Assembly: GCF_019801145.1 (NCBI RefSeq) | Contig: NZ_JAHVJQ010000002.1 | Coordinates: forward strand, 124,001-188,000 | DNA: 64,000 nucleotides | Reading direction: 5' to 3' | Source: Leisingera aquaemixtae | GTDB taxonomy: Bacteria; Pseudomonadota; Alphaproteobacteria; Rhodobacterales; Rhodobacteraceae | Shown: positions 30,433-37,552 of the stretch, piece by piece | Layout: each line of letters opens with the position of its first letter | Numbering within the stretch: the stretch's first letter is position 1 | The notes under the pieces: generated by a model | Database searches by the model: none | What the model saw: only the letters and a program-made list of their open reading frames with translations | Told to the model about the DNA's origin: nothing | Made by a program: the position numbers and the translations under genes

Positions 30433-30804
30433 TCAGTCTTCTTGCGGCACGCCGTCCGCAATCCGGTAGTAGTCGCCCTTGGAGGCGGTAAAGATGTGCT
30501 TTTCGACGCTGAGACCGGTGTTCCCGTCGACAGCGCCCAAAGCGAAACTGGTGGTGTCTTCCCCCGTCCCCTTCCAGAACAGGAAGGAGCCGCAGCGCGG
30601 GCAGCTGCCGCGCTTGGCCTGCGGCGTTGCCTCGAACCAGCTCACCGGACCGGTGATGGCAAGCTCCTCGTCGCGCACCTGCGCAGAGGCCCAGATGCCG
30701 CCCGACTGCTTGCGGCACTGGCTGCAATGGCACATCGAGGCATTCTGCGGTTTGGCCGCGGTTTCAAAACGGATATCGCCGCAGAGACAGGATCCCTTGA
30801 TCAT
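30433..30804 (-). CDS. GFA family protein (glutathione-dependent formaldehyde-activating type)
   Basis: Small zinc protein, 123 aa. Cysteines typical of the GFA/CENP-V fold are visible: CLCGD, CHCSQC and CPRCGSF. The family prototype is linked to formation of S-hydroxymethylglutathione from formaldehyde, which would suit formaldehyde released by the demethylases, although most members are uncharacterised. The Shine-Dalgarno GGAGGAAG overlaps the end of the XRE gene, so they are tightly coupled. Confidence 0.85.
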   Translation of the reverse strand: MIKGSCLCGDIRFETAAKPQNASMCHCSQCRKQSGGIWASAQVRDEELAITGPVSWFEATPQAKRGSCPRCGSFLFWKGTGEDTTSFALGAVDGNTGLSVEKHIFTASKGDYYRIADGVPQED

Positions 30805-30814
30805 CGTCTTCCTC

Positions 30815-31384
30815 CTAGTAGACCGGCGGCGCGATCACCCAGACGGCCACCGCGGGCTCGTCGTACGGGTTCGACCATTGATACGGCTCATGCTTGATCC
30901 GGAAGCTGTCGCCAGGACCGGCAGTAAAGCTGCGGCCACCGATCAGCAGGTCCAGCCTGCCCGAGATCATGTAGCCGACCTCCTGTGTCGGCCGGTTGGC
31001 CAGCGTCTGCATCCGCGAATTGGGCTGAAAGGTGGAATGCACCATCTCGAAATCGTCGGTCAGGTCCGGCGACAGCAGTTCTTCGATCAGCCCTTCCTCG
31101 CCGGAGCCCATCGGCCGACGGGAGCCGGCACGCACAATATACCCATGTTCATCTGCCGGGGCGCCGGAGTGGGCAAACAGCATCGACATCGGCACGCCCA
31201 GCGCCTCGGCAATCTGCCGCAGGTCGGAGATCGAGGGCTCGGACATGTCGCGCTCTACCTGGCTCAGCCAGCCGACCGAGCGGTTCAGCATCGCGGCAAT
31301 ATCCGACAGGGTCAGCCCGCGCGCCTTGCGCAAGGCCCGGATATCCGCCCCCAGTGTCGCCGTTGCCACCGTCTGATCGTTCAC
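30815..31384 (-). CDS. XRE family regulator with C-terminal cupin
   Basis: Transcription factor, 189 aa. HTH_3 (about 10-66) contains LTLSDIAAMLNRSVGWLSQVERD, and the cupin sensor (about 115-185) includes the metal-like pattern GDSFRIKHEPYQW. Relatives sense small metabolites such as amino acids or polyamines. It starts with GTG at 31384 behind GGGGAGAGG. It opens the catabolic operon and is preceded by two palindromic operators, so autoregulation and control of the demethylation genes are likely. Confidence 0.88.
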   Translation of the reverse strand: MNDQTVATATLGADIRALRKARGLTLSDIAAMLNRSVGWLSQVERDMSEPSISDLRQIAEALGVPMSMLFAHSGAPADEHGYIVRAGSRRPMGSGEEGLIEELLSPDLTDDFEMVHSTFQPNSRMQTLANRPTQEVGYMISGRLDLLIGGRSFTAGPGDSFRIKHEPYQWSNPYDEPAVAVWVIAPPVY

Positions 31385-31399
31385 CGGCCCTCTCCCCGC

Positions 31400-31469
31400 T
31401 TCGTGAAAAAATCCTCTCGTTTTTCACGATGGACCGAGTTCGTGAAATTTCCAAGCATTTTTTCACGAA
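31400..31469. promoter_or_regulatory. Two inverted-repeat operators (TTCGTGAAA...TTTCACGAA)
   Basis: Site A: TTCGTGAAAAA (31400-31410) and TTTTTCACGA (31420-31429). Site B: GTTCGTGAAA (31438-31447) and TTTCACGAAC (31461-31470). Four copies of one half-site lie 16-86 nt upstream of the XRE-cupin start, the expected place for its own operator. Confidence 0.75.
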
Positions 31470-31485
31470 CCGGAAGGATGCCATG

Positions 31486-31525
31486 AAAAAACCCAGCGCC
31501 TTCAGGCGCCGGGCGGCTTTTTTTC
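31486..31525. terminator. Bidirectional-looking terminator downstream of msrC
   Basis: CCCAGCGCC-ttca-GGCGCCGGG stem with one mismatch. It is flanked by AAAAAA on the left and TTTTTTT to the right, so on the minus strand the msrC transcript meets the stem followed by six T. Confidence 0.75.
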
Positions 31526-31585
31526 TGGTCTACAGCCCCTTGGGATGAGGTCGCGAGGCCGGGGGCAAAGCCTCAGACATGCGAA

Positions 31586-32041
31586 TCAGCCGCGGCTGAA
31601 CACCTGCCGCAGGATTGCCTCAAGCTGGTCAGCGTCTTCCTGGGTGAAGGCATCGGGCTGGTCGCTGTCGATGTCAAACACCCCGATCAGATCCCCGGCG
31701 CCGTTCCAAACCGGCAGCACCAGTTCCGAACGGGTGGAGGAGGCACAGGCGATATGGCCCGGGAAGGCATCGACATCCGGCACCAGCTGCGCCTGGCCGG
31801 TACGCGCGGCGGCACCGCAAACGCCGCGGGAGAACGGGATCTGCAGGCAGCCATGGCCGCCCTGATAGGGCCCGATCTTCAGCAGCTCCGGCGCCACGGC
31901 GCGGTAGAAGCCGGTCCAGTTGAAGCGGCCGTCCGCGTGGTGCACCTCGCAGGCCACAGTGGCCATCAGCGCCACCTCATCTGTTTCGCCTTCGGTCAGC
32001 GCCGCGATGGTCTTGGCCAGGGTTTCGTAATCAACCTGCAT
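31586..32041 (-). CDS. msrC: Free methionine-(R)-sulfoxide reductase, GAF domain
   Basis: Reduces free Met-R-sulfoxide to methionine in the cytosol, 151 aa, one GAF domain. The family cysteines are present in SRGVCGAA and GHIACAS, along with the downstream SELVLPVWN and GVFDIDS blocks. The start at 32041 has GGAGAG; the longer frame upstream runs into the intergenic repeat. It lies between a terminator and the thiolase repeat, so it is probably a single-gene unit. Confidence 0.9.
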   Translation of the reverse strand: MQVDYETLAKTIAALTEGETDEVALMATVACEVHHADGRFNWTGFYRAVAPELLKIGPYQGGHGCLQIPFSRGVCGAAARTGQAQLVPDVDAFPGHIACASSTRSELVLPVWNGAGDLIGVFDIDSDQPDAFTQEDADQLEAILRQVFSRG

Positions 32042-32050
32042 GTGCAGCTC

Positions 32051-32130
32051 TCCTGAAACGTATTGGGGGGGCTGTCTGCCCCCTCTTGACCTCACGGTCA
32101 ATTCACCCCCGAGAGTATTTCTCAAAGGTG
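32051..32130 (-). repeat. Intergenic repeat copy 3 with palindromes
   Basis: On the minus strand, immediately after the thiolase stop: TTCACCTTTGAGAAATACTC, then CGGGGGTGAA, a TTGACC-gtga-GGTCAA palindrome, and a GGGGGC...GCCCCC hairpin. It shares order and core with copy 1 at 4857-4930. Confidence 0.6.
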
Positions 32131-32134
32131 AAGA

Positions 32135-33307
32135 TCACACCCGCTCGATCGCAATGGCCGTGCCTTCACCGCCGCCGATGCAAATCGCGGCAACGCCGCG
32201 TTTCAGGCCGCGCTTTTCCAGCGCGTTCAGCAGGGTGACCATGATCCGCGCGCCGGAAGCGCCGATCGGGTGGCCCAGCGCGCAGGCGCCGCCGTTCACG
32301 TTCACCTTGTCGCGCGAGATGCCCATTTCATGCATGAAGGCCATCGGCACCACGGCAAAGGCCTCGTTCACTTCCCACAGATCGACGTCCTCGACGGTCC
32401 AGCCGATGGACTTTAGCAGCTTCTGGGCGGCCGGCACCGGTGCGGTGGTGAACCAGCCCGGCGCCTGGGCATGGCTGGCGTGGCCGAGAACGCGGGCGCG
32501 GACCTTCAGGCCCTGCGCCTCGGCCGCCTCGGCAGAGGCCAGGAGCAGCGCCGCGGCACCGTCGGAAATGGAAGACGCATTGGCTGCGGTCACAGTGCCA
32601 TCCTTGCGGAAAGCCGGTTTCAGCGTCGGGATCTTTTCCGGGCGCGCCGATTTCGGCTGCTCATCCGCATCCGTCACCACTTCGCCCTTGCGGGTCTTCA
32701 CGGTCACGGGCGCGATTTCACCGTCAAAGGCGCCGCTTTCCTGCGCTTCCAGCGCGTTGGACAGGGACTTCAGCGCGTATTCGTCCTGGGCTTCGCGGGT
32801 GAACTGGTACTTTTCGGCGCAGTCCTCAGCAAAGGTGCCCATCAGGCGGCCCTTGTCATAGGCGTCTTCCAGCCCGTCCAGGAACATGTGGTCGATCACC
32901 TGGCCGTGGCCGATACGGGCGCCGCCGCGCATCTTGGGCAGCATGTAGGGCGCGTTGGTCATGCTTTCCATGCCGCCGGCAATCATCGTGTCCGCGTGGC
33001 CCAGGGCAATCTGGTCGAAGGCGATCATTGCCGCCTTCATGCCGGAGCCGCACATCTTGTTGAGTGTGGTGGCCGGCACCTCTTCACCCAGGCCGGCAGC
33101 GAACCCCGCCTGGCGTGCGGGGGCCTGGCCCTGGCCCGCGGGCAGGACGCAGCCCATCAGGACCTCGTCAGCCGTGGCGGATCCGGCCTGCTGCAAAGCT
33201 GCCCGGATTGCCGCGCCGCCCAGCTCTGCAGCCGTCACCCCGTCATACATGCCCTGGAATCCGCCCATCGGCGTCCGGGCTGCTCCGGCGATAACAACGT
33301 CTTTCAT
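32135..33307 (-). CDS. Acetyl-CoA C-acetyltransferase (thiolase)
   Basis: Condenses or cleaves acyl-CoA/acetyl-CoA, 390 aa. The acyl-accepting Cys86 is in NKMCGSGMKA, the catalytic His is in GGACALGHPIGASG, and the second Cys is in CIGGGEGTA. The start at 33307 follows GGAGGAAAATTG; five upstream codons are unsupported. The family includes the biosynthetic PhaA/AtoB type. It is divergent from the STAS gene. Confidence 0.93.
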   Translation of the reverse strand: MKDVVIAGAARTPMGGFQGMYDGVTAAELGGAAIRAALQQAGSATADEVLMGCVLPAGQGQAPARQAGFAAGLGEEVPATTLNKMCGSGMKAAMIAFDQIALGHADTMIAGGMESMTNAPYMLPKMRGGARIGHGQVIDHMFLDGLEDAYDKGRLMGTFAEDCAEKYQFTREAQDEYALKSLSNALEAQESGAFDGEIAPVTVKTRKGEVVTDADEQPKSARPEKIPTLKPAFRKDGTVTAANASSISDGAAALLLASAEAAEAQGLKVRARVLGHASHAQAPGWFTTAPVPAAQKLLKSIGWTVEDVDLWEVNEAFAVVPMAFMHEMGISRDKVNVNGGACALGHPIGASGARIMVTLLNALEKRGLKRGVAAICIGGGEGTAIAIERV

Positions 33308-33402
33308 GCAATTTTCCTCCAATCGTCGAAATATTACCTACAGAATAGTAAGGTTTGCGGTCTAGAGTGCTGCGTAATGACGTTACATCCCGGGGGACTA
33401 AA

Positions 33403-33747
33403 ATGAGCCTGACGACCACCATGACGGGCGAAGCGCAAATCGTCAAAGTCAATGCCGAACGCATTGATGCCGCCATGGCCATCCAATTCAAGGAAGACAT
33501 GCGCACGGAAACGGAAAGCGGTCCGGAGCGCGTGATTCTGGACCTGTCCGAAGTACAGTTCATTGATTCCAGCGGGCTTGGCGCGATTGTCGCCGCAATG
33601 AAGCAGCTGGGCGGGGGCCGCAGGCTGGACCTGGCCGGTTTGACTCCGATGGTGGAAAAGGTGTTCCGGCTGACCCGGATGGATACGGTCTTCAATCTCT
33701 ACAGTTCCCTGAGTGAAGCAACCGCGCCGGCTGGCGCGAATTCCTGA
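33403..33747 (+). CDS. STAS domain anti-sigma factor antagonist
   Basis: Partner-switching antagonist of the RsbV/SpoIIAA type, 114 aa. The phosphorylatable serine is in FIDSSGLGAIV (Ser56/57). The start at 33403 follows a GGGGGA tract. The gene 36 nt downstream encodes an RsbW-like kinase, its natural partner. No PP2C phosphatase or sigma factor lies in the window, and alphaproteobacteria normally use PhyR-NepR for general stress, so the output is unknown. Confidence 0.88.
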   Translation: MSLTTTMTGEAQIVKVNAERIDAAMAIQFKEDMRTETESGPERVILDLSEVQFIDSSGLGAIVAAMKQLGGGRRLDLAGLTPMVEKVFRLTRMDTVFNLYSSLSEATAPAGANS

Positions 33748-33782
33748 AGACGACTGCGCTGGCGGCGCAAAGCGAGAATTTG

Positions 33783-34232
33783 ATGGTAAAAACCTTTGCC
33801 TGCTCGTTCACGGCCACGAATCTTGATGCCCGTAACGGCATCGCGTCTGTCGTGGAACACTTGCGGTCCCTGGGTCTCCAGGCGGCCCGCGTGGACGAGG
33901 TGCAAATTGCCCTGACCGAAGCCGTGAACAACGTGGTCGAGCATGCTTACGAGGGCAAGCCCCCGGGAGATGTCCGGATTCGCGCAGAGCTGTCTCCTGA
34001 GCGCCTATGGATCAGCATTCAGGACGCAGGCGCCCCGTTTCCGAACGGCGAACTGCCGGAAGGCAAGCCTGCCGATGTCACTGTTCCCGCCGACAGCCTG
34101 CCCGAGGGCGGCTTTGGCTGGTTCCTGATCCGCGAATTGGCAAGCCAGGTCCAATATGAGCGCGCGGAAGGCAGCAACAACCTTTCACTCTGCTTCGAAA
34201 TCCAAGTCACCAGCCCGCCTGCCCAAGTCTGA
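33783..34232 (+). CDS. RsbW-like serine kinase / anti-sigma factor, HATPase domain
   Basis: GHKL ATPase of the anti-sigma kinase type, 149 aa. The N-box EAVNNVVEHAYEG lies near residue 48, DAGAPF is the G1-like box, and GGFGWFLIREL is the G2 box. It would phosphorylate the upstream STAS protein and sequester a partner when free. The start is ATG at 33783 with a weak Shine-Dalgarno, suggesting coupling to the upstream gene. The target protein is unknown. Confidence 0.85.
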   Translation: MVKTFACSFTATNLDARNGIASVVEHLRSLGLQAARVDEVQIALTEAVNNVVEHAYEGKPPGDVRIRAELSPERLWISIQDAGAPFPNGELPEGKPADVTVPADSLPEGGFGWFLIRELASQVQYERAEGSNNLSLCFEIQVTSPPAQV

Positions 34233-34541
34233 TCCGGCTGGCGGCGCTGCGTCTCCGGCAGCTGGTTTTGCTGCATTTTAACGCTTCGCCACAATTGCGC
34301 CCTATTCCCGGCCAACCACGGCCCAACAGATATGCGAAACCTTACCTGTAGCTGAAACGAGCTTCCCCTGGTGCCGTGTATCTTTGCCCCCACCAGTGCA
34401 CGGCACCGGGGACACCTGTTTCAGCCCGCCTCCTCCTCCGCTTCAGGCCATGACGCCCCGTTCCAGCCGGGCTGCACAGGATTTGAATTGCCTTCAGCGG
34501 ACCCGTGCCTAGGCTTGGCGCGTCAAAAGGGGAGCACTGCC
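34233..34541. other. Gap with a large inverted repeat
   Basis: No credible gene in 309 nt. The main content is an imperfect inverted repeat (34351-34378 with 34399-34425); the rest is unremarkable GC-rich sequence leading into the next Shine-Dalgarno. Confidence 0.5.
34351..34425. repeat. Imperfect 27-28 bp inverted repeat
   Basis: The left arm runs from GCTGAAAC to GGTGCCGTG (34351-34378); the right arm runs from CACGGCACC to GTTTCAGC (34399-34425). The outer 8 and inner 9 bases pair perfectly, with an imperfect middle and a 20-nt loop. No T-run follows. Confidence 0.7.
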
Positions 34542-36116
34542 ATGCGAGATTTCCATTTGCCCGGGCGATCGGCCGTCTTTGCCGCTTCCGGCATGTGCGC
34601 CACGTCGCACCCGCTGGCGGCCAGCGTCGCGCTGGATATGCTGAAACGCGGCGGCAATGCCATGGATGCAGCTTTGGCCGGGGCGGTTCTGCTGGGGATA
34701 TGCGAACCGCAGATGACCGGGATCGGCGGCGATTGCTTTGTTCTCTACGCGCGGCCCGGGCAAGGCATCCAAGCCCTGAACGGGTCCGGCCGCGCCCCTG
34801 CCGCAGCCAGCGCCGCGGCTCTGCGGGCGCAGGGGCTGGATTCGGTGCCGCTGGGCAGCGCTGATGCGGTCACGGTCCCCTGCGCGATCGACGCCTTTTG
34901 CCGGCTGGCGGAAATCGAAGGCCTGCTTGGTCTCGACGTTCTGCTGCAACCTGCCATTCATTATGCTGAAGCCGGCGTTCCCGTTGCGCCGCGCACGGCT
35001 TTTGACTGGCGCAACAGCGAAGGCACCCTGCAAGGCGCAGCACGGCAGCATTACCTGCACAACGGCCGCCCGCTCCGCCAAGGCGATCTGTTCCGCGCAC
35101 CCGGGCAGGCTGAAGTCCTGCGCCGCGTTGCCCGGCACGGGCGGGAAGCGTTCTACACCGGCGAAGTGGCTGAAGACATGATCGCAGCGCTGACAGCACA
35201 AGGCGGTGTCCATACGGCCGGGGACTTTGCTGCCGCCTGCAGCTTTGCAACGCAGCCGGTTGCGGGCGAGTACAAGGAGCTGAGCCTTGCCGAGCATCCG
35301 CCGAACGGCCAGGGCGCTACGGCCCTATTGCTGCTGAACATCCTGAAGCATTTCGACATCTCTGGGATGGATCCATCCGGCGCCGAACGCGCGCATATCG
35401 AGGCAGAAGCCGCCAAGCTGGCCTATGATGCACGCAACCGGTTCTTGGCCGACCCGGATCACACCGCGCGGCTGGCCCATATGCTGGCGCCGGAAACTGC
35501 CGCCCGTCTGGCTGCGCTGATCGACCCCAAACGAGCCATGGCCGCCGCTGCACCACTGACAGAAGCCGTGCACAAGGACACGGTCTATATCACGGTGGTG
35601 GACAAGGACCGGATGGCGGTGTCGCTGATCTATTCGATTTTCCACGGCTTCGGCTCTGGCATCGCGTCAGAGAAGTTCGGCATCCTGCTGCAAAACCGCG
35701 GCGCTGGTTTCACGCTGGAGGAAGGCCACCCCAATGAACTGGGCCCCGGCAAAAGACCGATGCATACGATTATTCCGGCAATGCTGCAGCAAGATGGAGA
35801 GGTGATCATGCCGTTCGGCGTGATGGGCGGCGGGTATCAGCCCACAGGCCATGCCCGCCTGGTGTCGAACCTTGCGGACTTCGGCATGGACCTGCAATCG
35901 GCGATTGACGCACCGCGTTGTTTTGCCGACGGCGGGGTTCTGAAAACCGAACGCGGCTATGGCGAGTCAGCCCGCCGGACGCTGTCGGATCTGGGGCATA
36001 GGGTGGAGGTGCCGGATACTCCGCTTGGCGGAGCTCAGGCGATCCGCATCCATCCGTCAGGCGTGCTGGAAGGCGCCAGCGATCCGCGCAAGGACGGATG
36101 CGCGCTGGGATACTGA
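34542..36116 (+). CDS. Gamma-glutamyltransferase family protein
   Basis: N-terminal nucleophile hydrolase acting on gamma-glutamyl bonds, 524 aa. The proposed autoprocessing and nucleophilic threonine is Thr347 in KDTVYITVVD; MTGIGGDCFVLY and GMQ-type C-terminal segments (MPFGVMGGGYQPTGHARL) are conserved. The start at 34542 follows AAAGGGGAG. No signal peptide is visible, unlike classic periplasmic GGT, so it may be a cytosolic acylase-like relative. Confidence 0.87.
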   Translation: MRDFHLPGRSAVFAASGMCATSHPLAASVALDMLKRGGNAMDAALAGAVLLGICEPQMTGIGGDCFVLYARPGQGIQALNGSGRAPAAASAAALRAQGLDSVPLGSADAVTVPCAIDAFCRLAEIEGLLGLDVLLQPAIHYAEAGVPVAPRTAFDWRNSEGTLQGAARQHYLHNGRPLRQGDLFRAPGQAEVLRRVARHGREAFYTGEVAEDMIAALTAQGGVHTAGDFAAACSFATQPVAGEYKELSLAEHPPNGQGATALLLLNILKHFDISGMDPSGAERAHIEAEAAKLAYDARNRFLADPDHTARLAHMLAPETAARLAALIDPKRAMAAAAPLTEAVHKDTVYITVVDKDRMAVSLIYSIFHGFGSGIASEKFGILLQNRGAGFTLEEGHPNELGPGKRPMHTIIPAMLQQDGEVIMPFGVMGGGYQPTGHARLVSNLADFGMDLQSAIDAPRCFADGGVLKTERGYGESARRTLSDLGHRVEVPDTPLGGAQAIRIHPSGVLEGASDPRKDGCALGY

Positions 36117-36151
36117 CACCGGCGCAGCGTGGCAGCCGGATGCTGCAGGTT

Positions 36152-36484
36152 TCAGTTCAGCTGATAATGGAGCGAATAGGCGCCGCCGTCGAAATTGCCG
36201 AACATTTCGGGCACATCCGGGTGCCCGACTGGCTCCCCCGAATAGTCCGCAACCAAGTTCTGTTCGGACACGTAGGCCACGTAATAGCTTTGGTCGTTTT
36301 CGGCCAGCAGGTGGTAGAACGGCTGGTCCTTGACCGGACGGCTGTCTTCCGGGATTGCCTCGTACCATTCCTCGGTATTGGAAAACTCCGGATCCACATC
36401 AAAGACCACCCCGCGGAAGGGATGCTTGCGGTGGCGGACAACCTGCCCGAGATTGTATTTTGCGCGTGTTCTCATCATGGTCAT
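36152..36484 (-). CDS. hspQ: Heat shock protein HspQ (hemimethylated-DNA-binding fold)
   Basis: Small cytosolic protein of the YccV/HspQ family, 110 aa, which in E. coli modulates Lon specificity. The pattern YNLGQVVRHRKHPFRGVVFDVDPEF and HLLAENDQSYYVAYVSEQNL is characteristic. Starts at 36484, 36478 and 36475 are possible; the first has AAGGACGGGGG upstream. It converges with the GGT-like gene. Confidence 0.92.
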   Translation of the reverse strand: MTMMRTRAKYNLGQVVRHRKHPFRGVVFDVDPEFSNTEEWYEAIPEDSRPVKDQPFYHLLAENDQSYYVAYVSEQNLVADYSGEPVGHPDVPEMFGNFDGGAYSLHYQLN

Positions 36485-36902
36485 GCTGCCCCCGTCCTTA
36501 TTAAATAGCGCGGGGGCCGGGCAATTGTCCAACAGTTGAGGCAAATTTTCAGGGAAACAGACTGTGAACCCTGCTTTAACAGTGGCTTAGGCTGCCCGTC
36601 CGGCGCGTTGGCGCAATTGCCATCAGGAGGTGGGACATGCCACATCGGGAGTCCTGAAGCAGCCCTGAAAGCGGCAGCCCGTCCAAAGGTTTGGCACCGC
36701 CGCGGCGAGGTGGGCGCCACGGCAGAAACGCTCTGCCAAGCGGTGTCGGGCCATTGGCTCCGTATGCCTGCAGCCCTGCCCGGAAGACACCTTCTGACTG
36801 GCTGCTGCTGCGGGCGCGGCTTCCTGAAATTTGATTTCCTCGCACGCAGCAATCCGCTAGACTTGCCGCAAAACAAACCCAAAACAAAAATGGGCAGAGG
36901 CA
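36485..36902. other. 418-nt gap upstream of the lipoprotein gene
   Basis: I find no full-length gene. It includes a perfect AGGAGGT Shine-Dalgarno followed by a six-codon frame (36637-36657) and a GGCAGA-aacgc-TCTGCC hairpin (36721-36737). An open frame across the gap reaching into the lipoprotein gene has no recognisable family. Confidence 0.4.
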
Positions 36903-37490
36903 ATGAGCAGACTCATCAGCGCCCTCGTTCTCCTCATGGCGGTTGCGTCTTGCGGAGGCGGGCACAAAGCGCCGCCGCGCAACCTGGATAATGCCTGCAG
37001 CATCATCCAGCAGCGCCCCGAATACCTGAAAGCATTCCGCGCGACCCAGCGCCGCTGGGGTGTTCCGGTGCATGTGCAGATGGCAACCATCTATCATGAG
37101 AGCCGGTTCCGCGGCGATGCACGCACACCGCATCAGTATCTTCTGGGGGTGATCCCGGTCGGGCGGCAATCCAGCGCCTATGGCTACAGCCAGGCTCTGG
37201 ACGGCACCTGGGACGATTACCGCCGGGACACCGGACGGCGCCGGGCCAAGCGCGACAAGATCAGCGATGCCGCGGACTTCATGGGCTGGTACATGCGCCA
37301 GAGCCTCGAGAAGAACGGCATCCCCCTCTATGACGCGCGCAACCAGTACCTGGCCTATCATGAAGGGCACTCCGGCTATGCCCGCGGCAGCTACAGGTCC
37401 AAGTCCTGGCTGATGCGGGTTGCCGGCCAGGTCGAATCCCGGGCGCTGACTTATCAGGCCCAGCTCGCCACCTGCCGCAAGTTCCGCTGA
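36903..37490 (+). CDS. Lipoprotein with lysozyme/SLT-like fold
   Basis: Putative cell-wall lytic protein, 195 aa. The signal peptide ends in lipobox VASC (Cys17). The region IYHESRFRG holds Glu66 in the position of the catalytic glutamate of soluble lytic transglycosylases, followed by SSAYGYSQALDGTWDDY, the usual GxxQ-type block, and YLAYHEGHSGYARGSY. It is probably outer-membrane-anchored and acts on peptidoglycan. Activity is inferred from the motif pattern only. Confidence 0.8.
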   Translation: MSRLISALVLLMAVASCGGGHKAPPRNLDNACSIIQQRPEYLKAFRATQRRWGVPVHVQMATIYHESRFRGDARTPHQYLLGVIPVGRQSSAYGYSQALDGTWDDYRRDTGRRRAKRDKISDAADFMGWYMRQSLEKNGIPLYDARNQYLAYHEGHSGYARGSYRSKSWLMRVAGQVESRALTYQAQLATCRKFR

Positions 37491-37552
37491 CCGCGGCCTG
37501 AGCTGGATTTCCGCAGCCTCTCCCCTAACATTCAGGGGGGAGGATACAGTTC

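Noticed and set aside
36536-36991. Open frame spanning the gap before the lipoprotein gene
   Set aside because: No family match, it overlaps the better lipoprotein start, and its composition looks non-coding.
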